From assembly GCF_024435355.1 (NCBI RefSeq), contig NZ_JAMJWG010000041.1:1-36328 (forward strand): a stretch of 36,328 bases of DNA, written 5' to 3'. Below the pieces are notes generated by a model. It was not told the origin of the DNA and did no database searches. It saw only the letters and a program-made list of their open reading frames with translations. The DNA is from Streptomyces odontomachi. GTDB lineage: Bacteria > Actinomycetota > Actinomycetes > Streptomycetales > Streptomycetaceae. How positions within the stretch are numbered: position 1 is the first letter of the stretch; every line of letters starts with the position of its first letter. Shown here in pieces: positions 23,174 through 31,103 of the stretch. Position numbers and translations under genes: made by a program.

Positions 23174-24925
23174 TCAGGCGTCCGCCCGGGCCGCCGCGAG
23201 GAGTTCCTCCGCATGGGCACGCGCGGTCTCCGAGTTCTCCTGTCCGGCCAGCATCCGGGACAGCTCCCTGACCCGGTCCTCGCCCTCCAGAGTCTTCACT
23301 CCGGACCGCGTCACCGATCCGTCGTTGGTCTTCTCTACCAGCAACTGCCGGTCGGCGAACGCCGCCACCTGGGGAAGGTGCGTGACGACCACGACCTGGG
23401 CGGACTTGGCGAGCCGGGCGAGCCGCCGCCCGATCTCCACCGCGGCCTTGCCGCCCACGCCCGCGTCGACCTCGTCGAAGAGATACGTGGGCACCGGATC
23501 CGTGCCCGCGAAGACGACCTCCACGGCGAGCATCACGCGCGAGAGCTCACCCCCGGAAGCGCCCTTGGCGATCGGCCGGGGCGGCGCACCGGGGTGCGGG
23601 GCAAGCAGCAGTTCGACCTCGTCGACGCCGTTCGGACCGTAGGCGACGGTGCGGCCGTGCACCTCCACGCCGTTCGGGTCGTCGCCCTGGCGGATGTCGA
23701 TCGTCACGCGCGCGTGCGGCATGGCCAGCGAGGCGAGCTCCTCCGTCACGGCCGCCCCGAACCGCGCGGCGGCCTCGCACCGGGCATCGGTGAGGGCCTG
23801 CGCGAACACGCCGAGTTCGGCGCGCAGGGCATCGCGCTCCGTGGTGAGTTCGGTGATGCGGTCGTCGTCGGAGTCGAGCTCGGTGAGCCGGACGGCGCCC
23901 TTGGCGGCCCAGTCCAGCACGGTGGACACGCCCTCCCCGTCGGCGGCGTACTTGCGGATCAGCTGGGTGAGCGCGGCACGGCGCTCCTCGACGGCTGCCA
24001 GCCGCAGCGGATCGGCGTCGAGATCGTCGGCGTACCCGGCCAGCTCGCCGGAGACATCACCCAGCAGGATCGCGATCTCCCCGATCCGGTCGGCGAGTGC
24101 GGACAGCGCCGGGTCGTGCGCCCGCACGGCTTCGAGCGCACGATGCGCCCCGGCGACCAGCGTGGTCGCGTCCACGCTCTCCGGGTCCTCGGGGTTCCCG
24201 GCGAGTGCGACATGCGCCGCCGCGGCCGCGGACGCCAGCGCCTCGGCGTGCCCGAGCCGCTCGGCCTCGGCGGCCAGTTCGACGTCCTCACCCGCGCGGG
24301 GCTCCACGGCAGCGATCTCGTCGAGGCCGAACCGCAGCATGTCGGCTTCCTGGGCGCGTTCACGTGCACGCGTGGTGATCTCGTCGAGTTCGACGACCAC
24401 GGCACGCAGCCTGCGGTACGCGGCGGAGTACTTGGCGAGCGGCACGGAGACCGTGTCGCCCGCGTACCGGTCGAGCGCCTGGCGCTGCCGGCCGAGCTTC
24501 AGCAGCCCCTGCTGGTCGGTCTGGCCGTGCACTGCCACGAGGTCGTCAGCGAGCTCGGAAAGCAGCCCGACGGGGACGGAACGGCCCCCGAGATGGGCAC
24601 GCGAGCGCCCCTCGGCCGACACGGTGCGGCTGACCAGCAGCGCGCCCTCGTCCAGCTCCGCACCCGCCTCCTCGGCCCGCTGGGCGGCCGGCGCGTCGGC
24701 GGGCACGCTGATCCGGCCCTCGACGACCGCCGACTTGGCCCCGATCCGTACGAGCGCCGGGTCCGCGCGCCCGCCGAGTAGCAGCCCTAGGCTGGTGACG
24801 ACCATCGTCTTGCCGGCGCCCGTCTCACCCGTCACGGCGGTGAAGCCGGGCGACAGCTCGACGACCGCATCGTCGATGACTCCGAGCGACCGTATCCGCA
24901 TCTCCTCCAACACGTCCTCGACCAT
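23174..24925 (-). CDS. recN: DNA repair protein RecN
   Basis: 583 aa. SMC-like ATPase that helps tether and process double-strand breaks. N-terminal MRIRSLGVIDDAVVELSPGFTAVTGETGAGKTMVV includes Walker A (GETGAGKT). Central alpha-helical coiled-coil part (ELDEITTRARERAQEADMLR ... LTELDSDDDRITELTTERDAL). C-terminal ABC signature KGASGGELSRVMLAVEVVF, Walker B YLFDEVDAGVGGKAA and the His of VVVVTHLPQVAAFAD. ATG at 24925 is used; ATG at 24901 begins the conserved part but has GGAGGAG almost adjacent. Lies downstream of NAD kinase and tlyA in the same direction, the normal actinobacterial order, but a 268-bp gap gives it room for its own promoter. Confidence 0.95.
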   Translation of the reverse strand: MVEDVLEEMRIRSLGVIDDAVVELSPGFTAVTGETGAGKTMVVTSLGLLLGGRADPALVRIGAKSAVVEGRISVPADAPAAQRAEEAGAELDEGALLVSRTVSAEGRSRAHLGGRSVPVGLLSELADDLVAVHGQTDQQGLLKLGRQRQALDRYAGDTVSVPLAKYSAAYRRLRAVVVELDEITTRARERAQEADMLRFGLDEIAAVEPRAGEDVELAAEAERLGHAEALASAAAAAHVALAGNPEDPESVDATTLVAGAHRALEAVRAHDPALSALADRIGEIAILLGDVSGELAGYADDLDADPLRLAAVEERRAALTQLIRKYAADGEGVSTVLDWAAKGAVRLTELDSDDDRITELTTERDALRAELGVFAQALTDARCEAAARFGAAVTEELASLAMPHARVTIDIRQGDDPNGVEVHGRTVAYGPNGVDEVELLLAPHPGAPPRPIAKGASGGELSRVMLAVEVVFAGTDPVPTYLFDEVDAGVGGKAAVEIGRRLARLAKSAQVVVVTHLPQVAAFADRQLLVEKTNDGSVTRSGVKTLEGEDRVRELSRMLAGQENSETARAHAEELLAAARADA

Positions 24926-25009
24926 ACGAGGTTTTGCCCGCACCGTGCGACGCCACCCCACCCCAACAGGGGACGGCGCCGGCCGTCACCTCACGGCAGC
25001 CGGCTCGTT

Positions 25010-25027
25010 GGCGGGGACGTCCCCGCC
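25010..25027. promoter_or_regulatory. Perfect 18-bp palindrome upstream of recN
   Basis: GGCGGGGACGTCCCCGCC is fully self-complementary without a spacer, about 85 bp upstream of the recN ATG in the 268-bp gap behind NAD kinase. It does not resemble an actinobacterial LexA box (TCGAAC-type). Candidate operator, function unknown. Confidence 0.45.
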
Positions 25028-25079
25028 GATACGGGACGATGGGGCCGTCTACGTCCTGGACGGTTACGGGTGCTTTCGT

Positions 25080-25100
25080 CCCCGACCACTCGGGGGTCGG
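25080..25100 (-). terminator. Hairpin between NAD kinase gene and recN
   Basis: CCCGACC and GGTCGGG pair as a 7-bp stem with a 7-nt loop, about 94 nt after the NAD kinase stop on the minus strand. No T-run. It may end the tlyA-ppnK transcript or act as a leader hairpin for recN. Confidence 0.35.
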
Positions 25101-25193
25101 GCAGGAGCCGGCACTGGTCCGTATGACCCCGCCCGAGCTGCGGTTTTGCGCGAGTCGATCATGTGAAGCGCCTCGTGGTGCGGCCCGCTGCGA

Positions 25194-26099
25194 TCAGGTG
25201 GGTGCACCACGCCATCCGGAGACCGGCAGCGCGAACTTGGCGACCAGCCGATCGGTGAAGGACGGATGGTGCAGGCGCGCAAGGCGGACCGGCACGGCAC
25301 CCCGCCGCACCTCGACCCGCGCCCCGGCGGGCAGCCCCGCGGTGCGCCGGCCGTCGCACCAGAGCACCCCGTGCGGGGTGTGCGGCTGCACCTCGACGGC
25401 GAGCACCGACCGCGGCGAGGTCACCAGCGGCTTCGCGAACAGCGCATGCGCACTGATCGGCACCATCAGCAACGCCTCCACCTCCGGCCAGATCACCGGC
25501 CCACCGGCGGAGAAGGCGTACGCGGTGGACCCGGTGGGGGTGGCGCAGACGATGCCGTCGCAGCCGAACCCGGTGACGGGTCGGCCGTCCACCTCCAGGA
25601 CGACCTCCAGCATCCGCTCCGGCGACACCTTCTGCACCGCGGCCTCGTTGAGCGCCCAGTCCCGGTGCACCACATCGCCGTTGCTGTGCACAACGACATC
25701 GAGGGTCATCCGCTCCTCGACGTCGTAGGCCCGGCTCACCACCCGGTCGACGACCTTTTCCAGGTCGTCCCGCTCGGCCTCGGCGAGAAAGCCGACGCGA
25801 CCGAGGTTCACCCCGAGCATCGGCACCCCGGAGGCCCGGGCGAACTCGGCGCCGCGCAGCAGCGTGCCGTCGCCGCCGAGCACGATCAGCAGCTCGCAGC
25901 CGTCCAGCGACGCCGGGGTGGCGGCCGGGATCAGCTCGATGGCGGACGGCAGCGGCAGGTCGGGCGCTTCCGCCTGCAAGACCCGCACGCCCAGCCCGGA
26001 GCGCAGCAGTCCCTGCACGACGAGCTCCGCGCTGCGTACCGCCGCGGGCCTACCGGTGTGTGCAAGGAGGAAAACAGTACGAGCTCGGCTCTGAGTCAA
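25194..26099 (-). CDS. ppnK: NAD kinase
   Basis: 301 aa. Phosphorylates NAD to NADP with ATP or polyphosphate. Seen: RTVFLLAHTGRPAAVRSAEL at the N-terminus, the GGDGT signature in LLIVLGGDGTLLRGAE, GVNLGRVGFLAE, the DWALNEAAVQ motif, and CDGIVCATPTGSTAYAFSAGGPV, all diagnostic of the family. Start TTG at 26099 overlaps the tlyA TGA (TTGA), so translation is coupled; the in-frame extension to 26168 is not conserved-looking. Together with pnuC-nadR at the left end it gives this window both salvage and phosphorylation steps of NAD(P) metabolism, though in separate operons. Confidence 0.96.
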   Translation of the reverse strand: MTQSRARTVFLLAHTGRPAAVRSAELVVQGLLRSGLGVRVLQAEAPDLPLPSAIELIPAATPASLDGCELLIVLGGDGTLLRGAEFARASGVPMLGVNLGRVGFLAEAERDDLEKVVDRVVSRAYDVEERMTLDVVVHSNGDVVHRDWALNEAAVQKVSPERMLEVVLEVDGRPVTGFGCDGIVCATPTGSTAYAFSAGGPVIWPEVEALLMVPISAHALFAKPLVTSPRSVLAVEVQPHTPHGVLWCDGRRTAGLPAGARVEVRRGAVPVRLARLHHPSFTDRLVAKFALPVSGWRGAPT

Positions 26100-26911
26100 C
26101 GCGGCCCCTTCGCCACTGCACGATCCACATCGGCCGGGTCGAGGTCGGGCGACCCGGCATGCAGCCACAGAAAATACTCAACGTTTCCGGCGGGTCCCGG
26201 CAGCGGGCTCGCGGTGACCCCGCAGGCGCCCAGACCCAGGCCACGGGCCCGCTCGGCGACACCGCGCACGGCCTCGGCCCGCAGCTGCGGGCTGCGCACC
26301 ACACCGCCCTTGCCGAGACGCTCCCGCCCCACCTCGAACTGCGGCTTGACCATCATCACCAGATCGGCGTCCGGCTTCGCGCACCGCACCAGAGCGGGCA
26401 GCACAAGACCCAGCGGAATGAAGGAGAGATCCCCGACCACCAGGTCGACCGGCTCGCCACCGAGATCGTCCAAGGTCAGCTCGCGGACATTGGTGCGGTC
26501 CCTGACGATGACGCGTTCGTCGCTCTGCAACGACCAGGCGAGCTGGCCGTAGCCGACGTCGACCGCCACGACCTGCGCGGCGCCCGCGCGCAGCAGCACA
26601 TCGGTGAAGCCACCGGTCGACGCCCCGGCGTCCAGGGCCCGCCGGCCCTCGACCCGCAGCCCCTCGGGTACGAAGGCATCCAGGGCGCCGGCGAGTTTAT
26701 GGCCGCCGCGCGAGACGTAGCCGGGGTCGTCGGTGTCCTCGGTCACCAGGATGGGGGCGCTGGTCGGCACCTGGGTGGCGGGCTTGACGGCGATGCTTCC
26801 GCCGACGCTGACCCGCCCCGCGGCGATCAGCTGCCCGGCGTGCTCACGCGAGCGGGCCAGCTTGCGGTTGACCAGTTCGGCGTCGAGGCGGCGGCGTGCC
26901 ACTCCTGCCAC
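26096..26911 (-). CDS. tlyA: TlyA-type rRNA 2'-O-methyltransferase
   Basis: 271 aa. N-terminal S4-like RNA-binding domain (ARRRLDAELVNRKLARSREHAGQLIAAGRVSVGG), then YVSRGGHKLAGALDAF and the SAM-binding motif ALDAGASTGGFTDVLL, as in TlyA of mycobacteria. DLVVGDLSFIPL and MMVKPQFEVGRE carry the catalytic Asp and Lys of the K-D-K-E methyltransferase set. The family methylates 16S and 23S rRNA riboses and makes ribosomes sensitive to capreomycin/viomycin. GTG at 26911 is used with GAGGAG about 11 nt upstream; GTG at 26899 and the longer frame to 26941 are alternatives. Follows the hypothetical gene by 7 bp and overlaps NAD kinase by 4 bp. Confidence 0.95.
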   Translation of the reverse strand: MAGVARRRLDAELVNRKLARSREHAGQLIAAGRVSVGGSIAVKPATQVPTSAPILVTEDTDDPGYVSRGGHKLAGALDAFVPEGLRVEGRRALDAGASTGGFTDVLLRAGAAQVVAVDVGYGQLAWSLQSDERVIVRDRTNVRELTLDDLGGEPVDLVVGDLSFIPLGLVLPALVRCAKPDADLVMMVKPQFEVGRERLGKGGVVRSPQLRAEAVRGVAERARGLGLGACGVTASPLPGPAGNVEYFLWLHAGSPDLDPADVDRAVAKGPR

Positions 26912-26918
26912 GTTCGGT

Positions 26919-27545
26919 TCAGCTCCTCGTGTTCGATCCACCGTGTCTCGGCGGAGGCGCCGGAGGCCCCGGGCGTGTGTCGAGGGCGGTCAGCGCATCG
27001 CGCAACCCCCGGTGCACATCCTCGTACACCTCCACATGTCCGTCGGTGGCGAGGTGGTCGGCATCGGCCAGCCGCTGCAACTGGGCGTCGACCTCGGCGT
27101 GGCCGGTCGGGGTGCGCTCGAGACCGAGGGGCGCGGGGGCGGCCGGATCGTACTCCGCGACCGGTTTCTCCGTCGCAGGTTCCGCCGCCGGCTGCTCCGC
27201 GGCCGTCTCCCCGGACGCCGGCTCCTCAGCCGCTCCCGCCCCCCACCGCTCCTCCGTGGCCGACGGCTCCCGAACGCCTTCACGCGCCGCGGGTGCGCCG
27301 GGTGCAGGCCCTTCCGGAGACTCGGTTCCGGTCGAGCCGGGCATGGGCCCGGTCGCCGGCTCCGGGCGCGGCGTCGACGGCCCCGGCTCGGGGAAGCCGG
27401 GCGGGGCGGGGCGGGGCGCCGGCGGGGCGGGGCGGGGCGCCGGCGGGCCGGGTACGGGGGGTCGGGGCGTGGGGGTCGGGGCGGCGGGGCGCGGGCCCCC
27501 GAAGACCGGCGCCGGACGCTCCGGACCTGCCGTGGAGTCGCTCAT
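26919..27545 (-). CDS. Pro/Ala/Gly-rich hypothetical protein
   Basis: 208 aa, no recognised family. Residues 1-140 are Pro/Ala/Glu-rich and surely disordered (for example PRPAPPAPRPAPPGFPEPGP), encoded partly by a duplicated GC-rich block near 27400-27450. The last 60 residues, GHAEVDAQLQRLADADHLA then HVEVYEDVHRGLRDALTALD, form a helical, evidently conserved module. A DNA region this repetitive also opens other frames, but this one ends just before tlyA (7 bp) and begins at an ATG 6 nt after a TAGCGT -10-like hexamer, so it may be leaderless and head the tlyA-ppnK operon. Function unknown. Confidence 0.7.
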   Translation of the reverse strand: MSDSTAGPERPAPVFGGPRPAAPTPTPRPPVPGPPAPRPAPPAPRPAPPGFPEPGPSTPRPEPATGPMPGSTGTESPEGPAPGAPAAREGVREPSATEERWGAGAAEEPASGETAAEQPAAEPATEKPVAEYDPAAPAPLGLERTPTGHAEVDAQLQRLADADHLATDGHVEVYEDVHRGLRDALTALDTRPGPPAPPPRHGGSNTRS

Positions 27546-27587
27546 GCCATGACGCTACCGCGTATGGCTGGGGTACCGTCGACCGCG
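27546..27587. promoter_or_regulatory. Divergent, apparently leaderless promoter pair
   Basis: Only 42 bp separate the ATG of the Pro-rich gene (27545, minus) and the ATG of the SCP2-like gene (27588, plus). Minus strand: TAGCGT (27557-27552) then 6 nt then ATG. Plus strand: TACCGT (27574-27579) then 8 nt then ATG. Both fit the TAnnnT rule for leaderless mRNAs in actinobacteria, and neither start has a ribosome-binding site. Possible -35s (ATGACG at 27549, TCGACG at 27582 minus) have 19-bp spacers. Confidence 0.5.
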
Positions 27588-27935
27588 ATGGCGACGATCG
27601 AGGAGTGCCGCGCCGCGCTCGACAGACTCTCGGAGAATCTCGCTTCGGCCCATGCCGAGGTACGCCGGGTGGCCGCGACGGACCGCTCCGTCAGCTGCCA
27701 CCTCACCGACCTCGACGCCACCTTCAGCGGCCGCCTGACCGACGGCGCCCTCGAGGTGGGCGACTCCGCACCCGGGCCGCCGCGGCAGCGGGCCCAGATC
27801 CGGCTGGCGATGGCGAGCGACGACCTGGTGGCGATGGTGGCCGGCGAACTCGGCTTCCCGAGAGCGTGGGCAACGGGCCGGGTCAGGCTGGAGGCGGGCA
27901 TCCGCGACCTCCTGAGGCTCAGGAGCCTGCTCTGA
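27588..27935 (+). CDS. Small SCP2 sterol-binding-like domain protein
   Basis: 115 aa. MATIEECRAALDRLSENLA is a helical start; HLTDLDATFSGRLTDGAL, then RAQIRLAMASDDLVAMVAGELGFPRAWATGRVRLEAGIRDLLRLRSLL fits the SCP2 pattern (strands followed by the DLVAMVAGE helix and a GRVRLEG-like end). SCP2 domains bind lipids or acyl compounds in a hydrophobic tunnel; the ligand is unknown here. Start at ATG 27588 has no ribosome-binding site but TACCGT 8 nt upstream, suggesting a leaderless mRNA. Divergent from the tlyA group and convergent with the siderophore ATPase gene. Confidence 0.78.
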   Translation: MATIEECRAALDRLSENLASAHAEVRRVAATDRSVSCHLTDLDATFSGRLTDGALEVGDSAPGPPRQRAQIRLAMASDDLVAMVAGELGFPRAWATGRVRLEAGIRDLLRLRSLL

Positions 27936-28024
27936 TCGGCCTCAGCCGACTGGCAGCCGCCTGATCTCGGCGCGCCCCTGCTCCTCTGCTCCTGCTCCTG
28001 CTGCGCGGCGTCCGCACGCTCCGT

Positions 28025-28840
28025 TCAATCCGCCACGTCGGCGTGTCGTGCGGCCCGTGATCGGCGGGCGGCCGGTACGACCAGCGGCGTCCCGGTCTCG
28101 GGGTCGTCGATGACCTGGCAGTCCAGGCCGAAGACATCGCGCACCAGGTCGGCCGTGACGACGTCGCAGGGGGCGCCCTGGGCGATCACCCGGCCGGCGC
28201 GTAGCGCGATGAGGTGGGTGGCGTAGCGGGCGGCGTGGTTGAGGTCGTGCAGCACCGCCACCAGGGTCCTGCCCTGCTCCTCGTGCAGCTCGGCGCAGAG
28301 GTCGAGCACGTCGATCTGGTGCTGGATGTCGAGGAAGGTGGTGGGTTCGTCAAGCAGCAGCAGCGGTGTCTGCTGTGCCAGCGCCATGGCGATCCAGACG
28401 CGTTGCCGCTGGCCGCCGGAGAGCTCGTCGACGTAGCGGTCGGCGAGTTCCGCGACGCCGGTCTGCCCCATGGACTCGTTGACGATGCGTTCGTCGTCGG
28501 ACGACCACTGGCGCAGCAGCCCCTGGTGGGGATAGCGGCCACGGGCGACCAGCTCGCCGACCGTGATCCCGTCCGGCGCGATGGACGTCTGCGGTAGCAG
28601 CCCGAGGGTCCTGGCCACCTGCTTCGCCGGCATCGACCGGATGGCCCGCCCGTCGAGCAGTACCTGTCCGCGCGACGGCCGCAGCATCCGCGACAGGGCC
28701 CGGAGCAGGGTGGACTTGCCGCACGCGTTGGGTCCCACGATCACGGTGAAGGAGTGGTCCGGTATCTCGACCGAGAGGTCCTCCGCGATGATGCGCTGGT
28801 CGTAACCGAGGGTTACGCCGTCGGCGATGAGCCGGTTCAT
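28025..28840 (-). CDS. Iron-siderophore ABC transporter ATP-binding protein (FecE/FepC type)
   Basis: 271 aa. Walker A VIVGPNACGKSTLLRALSRML, Q-loop LGLLPQTS, ABC signature VDELSGGQRQRVWIAMALAQ, Walker B LLLLDEPTTFLDIQHQ and the switch His in VLHDLNHAARYA. The GPNACGKST and LDIQHQIDVLDL forms are typical of ferric-siderophore importers. It would power import through the two permeases encoded just upstream. ATG at 28840 has AGGAG 10 nt upstream; it overlaps by ATGA the stop of the 65-codon His-rich ORF. Last gene of the operon; a substrate-binding lipoprotein gene is not in the window. Expression probably follows the iron box at 31104-31119. Confidence 0.93.
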   Translation of the reverse strand: MNRLIADGVTLGYDQRIIAEDLSVEIPDHSFTVIVGPNACGKSTLLRALSRMLRPSRGQVLLDGRAIRSMPAKQVARTLGLLPQTSIAPDGITVGELVARGRYPHQGLLRQWSSDDERIVNESMGQTGVAELADRYVDELSGGQRQRVWIAMALAQQTPLLLLDEPTTFLDIQHQIDVLDLCAELHEEQGRTLVAVLHDLNHAARYATHLIALRAGRVIAQGAPCDVVTADLVRDVFGLDCQVIDDPETGTPLVVPAARRSRAARHADVAD

Positions 28841-29034
28841 GTCGGGCACGCTCCTGGCACTGCTCGGTGGTCGCTGTCGGGTGCGGAGGCGGGGGCGGGT
28901 GGTCGGTGAGAGCCGTCGGTGAAGTGGGCGTCGGCGGAGTGGACGTCGGTGGAGTGGACGTCGGTGGAGTGGACGTCGGTGGAGTGGACGTCGGCGGAAT
29001 GCGTGGCGCCGTTTCGCGTGCGGCGGCGGTTCAT
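28837..29034 (-). CDS. Candidate 65-aa His/Asp-repeat peptide between permease and ATPase genes
   Basis: Open frame of 65 codons whose ATG (29034) overlaps the permease stop as ATGA, and whose TGA overlaps the ATPase ATG, again as ATGA. The peptide starts MNRRRTRNGATHS and carries (S/T)-D-V-H repeats that place His at residues 12, 17, 22, 27, 32 and 37, plus 43 and 56. The repeats come from five 15-bp units (28921-28995), which keep the frame. An AGGG 10 nt upstream could serve translation. No signal peptide or membrane segment. If real, it may bind iron or other metals in the importer operon (inference). Alternative: expanded spacer DNA that happens to be open; repeats also leave other frames open. 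No known family. Confidence 0.45.
   Translation of the reverse strand: MNRRRTRNGATHSADVHSTDVHSTDVHSTDVHSADAHFTDGSHRPPAPASAPDSDHRAVPGACPT
28921..28995. repeat. Five 15-bp tandem repeats
   Basis: Units of GGAGTGGACGTCGGT: one variant copy, three identical, one with a final C. They encode the SADVH/STDVH repeats of the 65-codon frame on the minus strand. Confidence 0.9.
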
Positions 29035-30062
29035 ATCCGTCCCGCCCTGCGTTCGGTGACCAGCAGCCACAGCAGATAGCCACCGCCGAGCACGCCGGTC
29101 ACCACTCCGACGGGCAACTGGTCGGCGCCGAAGAGCCGCTGTGCGGCCCAGTCGGCGGTGACCAGCAGGGCGGCTCCCATGACCAGCGCGGGCAGCAGGT
29201 TGGGCCCTGGCGCGCGGGTGAGTCGTCGGGCCAGCTGTGGCGCGGTGAGGGCGACGAAGCCGACCGGGCCGGCCGCTGCGGTGGCCGCGGCGGTGAGCAG
29301 CACGGCGGTCAGCATCAGCAGCATCCGGGTGCGTTCGACCCGGACGCCGAGGGCGCCTGCCACGTCGTCGCCCATGTCGAGCATGCGCAGGGGACGGGCG
29401 TTCAGCAGCGCGAACGGTACGAGTACGGCGCACAGCGCGAGCAGGGGCCATACCTGGGTCCAGTCGCGCCCGTTGAGGGAGCCGGTCATCCAGACCACCG
29501 CCCGTGCGGCGTCGACGAGGTCGGCTTTGGTGAGCAGGTAGCCGTTGACGGCGGTGACGACGGCGGCGACTCCGATGCCGACGAGCACGAGGCGGTACCC
29601 GTGCACTCCACGTCGCCAGGCGAGCAGGTAGATGGCGAGCCCGGTCACCAGGCCGCCGACGAGCGATCCGAGGGCGACCTGGGTGGCGCTGCCGGAGAAC
29701 AGCACGATCATGATCAGCGCGCCCGCGGTGGAACCCTGCCCGAGTCCGAGCACGTCGGGGCTGCCCAGCGGATTACGCGAAATGGCTTGAAAGAGCGCCC
29801 CGCCGAGCCCGAGTGCGGCACCCACCAGCAACCCCACCAGCACGCGCGGCAGCCGAAGCTCGTGAATGATGAACTCCTGTCCCGCGTTGCCGTTTCCGGC
29901 GAGGGTGCGCAGCACGTCGGAGACGGGTATCGGGAAGTCGCCGGTGCCGATCAACAGCACGCTCATGGCGAGCGCGGCCAGGGCCAGCAGCAGGACGACG
30001 ACCAGGGCCCGCACATCGAACCGCACGGACGTCCACCCGTCTCGGACACGGAGCGCCTTCAC
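29031..30062 (-). CDS. Iron-siderophore ABC transporter permease (FecD/FepG type)
   Basis: 343 aa, about ten membrane segments of the FecCD family. Seen: ELRLPRVLVGLLVGAALGLGGALFQAISRNPLGSPDVLGLGQGSTAGAL, the signature that begins the permease core, then GIGVAAVVTAVNGYLL, LGVRVERTRMLLML with the cytoplasmic coupling region, and GPVGFVALTAPQLARRL, the other family hallmark. The last segment reads GGYLLWLLVTERRAGRI. Start GTG at 30062 overlaps the stop of the first permease gene (GTGA). Pairs with the neighbouring permease as a heterodimer. Its stop overlaps the small His-repeat frame rather than the ATPase gene, which is unusual. Confidence 0.94.
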   Translation of the reverse strand: MKALRVRDGWTSVRFDVRALVVVLLLALAALAMSVLLIGTGDFPIPVSDVLRTLAGNGNAGQEFIIHELRLPRVLVGLLVGAALGLGGALFQAISRNPLGSPDVLGLGQGSTAGALIMIVLFSGSATQVALGSLVGGLVTGLAIYLLAWRRGVHGYRLVLVGIGVAAVVTAVNGYLLTKADLVDAARAVVWMTGSLNGRDWTQVWPLLALCAVLVPFALLNARPLRMLDMGDDVAGALGVRVERTRMLLMLTAVLLTAAATAAAGPVGFVALTAPQLARRLTRAPGPNLLPALVMGAALLVTADWAAQRLFGADQLPVGVVTGVLGGGYLLWLLVTERRAGRI

Positions 30063-31093
30063 AGCTGCACCACCCTCCGCCGGCGTACCAGCAAGATGAA
30101 GACGGGGCCGCCGATGACCGCGGTGATGACGCCGACCTGTAGTTCAGCGGGCCGGGCCAGAAGCCGCCCGACCACGTCGGACCCGAGCAGCAGAACGGGC
30201 GCCAGCACGCCCGCGTACGGCAGGATCCAGCGCATGTCGGGCCCCGTGAAGGAGCGCACGGCGTGGGGCACCATCAGCCCGACGAACGCGATGGGCCCGC
30301 AGGCCGCGGTGGCCGCCCCGCACAGCAGGGTCGCGGCGAGCATCGACAGCGCCCGGGTGCGGGTGAGATGGGCGCCCAGCGCGCGTGCCGTGTCATCGCC
30401 CATGGCGACGGCGTTCAGCGGCCGGGCGACGGCCAGGGCGAGCACGGTACCCACCGCGATGAACGGCAGCACCTGCCCGATGGTGGTGGCGTTCGCCGAG
30501 GCCAGCGAGCCGACCGTCCAGAACCGCATCTTGCCCAGCGCAGCATTGTCCATGATCATCACGGCTTCCAGATAGCCGTACAGCGCCGCGGTGATCGCGG
30601 TGCCGGCCAGCGCGAGCCGCACCGGTGTGGCGCCGCGGCTGCCGCCGAGCAGGTACACCAGCACGCCGACGCCCGCCGCCCCGGCGAACGCGAACCAGAC
30701 ATAGCCGGTCAGCGAGCCGACACCGAAGAACGTGAGCGCGGTCACGACGGCCGCCGAAGCGCCCGCGTTGATGCCGAGCAGGCCGGGATCGGCCAACGGG
30801 TTACGGGTGAGCGCCTGGAGGACCGCACCGGCAAGACCGAGCGCCGCACCGGCCAGCAGCCCCAGCACCGTACGCCACAGCCGCTCCGCCACGACCACGT
30901 CGCCGTAGCTGCCGGAGTCCTGGAAGAGGCCGTGCCACACCTGCCCCACGGAGAGCTGCTTGGCGCCGATCGCCAAGCTCGCCACCATGACGCACGCCAG
31001 CACTCCCACGGAGAGGACCAGCCCGGCAGCACGCATCGCCCGACGGCCGCGAGGGGCTGCGGCGGCCGCGGACTTTTCTGGGGGACGATCCAT
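30059..31093 (-). CDS. Iron-siderophore ABC transporter permease (FecC/FepD type)
   Basis: 344 aa, about ten membrane segments. Seen: ERLWRTVLGLLAGAALGLAGAVLQALTRNPLADPGLLGINAGASAAVV, the FecCD core signature, LALAGTAITAALYGYLEAV, LGAHLTRTRALSML and GPIAFVGLMVPHAVRSFTGPDMRW. The N-terminus is short and basic (MDRPPEKSAAAAAPRGRRAMR). First gene of the operon. ATG at 31093 is chosen; GTG 31099 and TTG 31096 precede it in frame. No ribosome-binding site is visible, and TAACTT lies 8 nt upstream of the ATG (TAACCT 7 nt upstream of the GTG), so the mRNA may be leaderless. The iron box at 31104-31119 covers this promoter. Confidence 0.94.
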   Translation of the reverse strand: MDRPPEKSAAAAAPRGRRAMRAAGLVLSVGVLACVMVASLAIGAKQLSVGQVWHGLFQDSGSYGDVVVAERLWRTVLGLLAGAALGLAGAVLQALTRNPLADPGLLGINAGASAAVVTALTFFGVGSLTGYVWFAFAGAAGVGVLVYLLGGSRGATPVRLALAGTAITAALYGYLEAVMIMDNAALGKMRFWTVGSLASANATTIGQVLPFIAVGTVLALAVARPLNAVAMGDDTARALGAHLTRTRALSMLAATLLCGAATAACGPIAFVGLMVPHAVRSFTGPDMRWILPYAGVLAPVLLLGSDVVGRLLARPAELQVGVITAVIGGPVFILLVRRRRVVQL

Positions 31094-31103
31094 CAACACG
31101 GAA

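Noticed and set aside
28025..29083. Longer ATPase start giving a RRPLHRRPLH-repeat N-terminus
   Set aside because: It runs through the 15-bp repeats in another frame and into the permease gene; ATG 28840 has AGGAG at correct spacing and begins the conserved domain.
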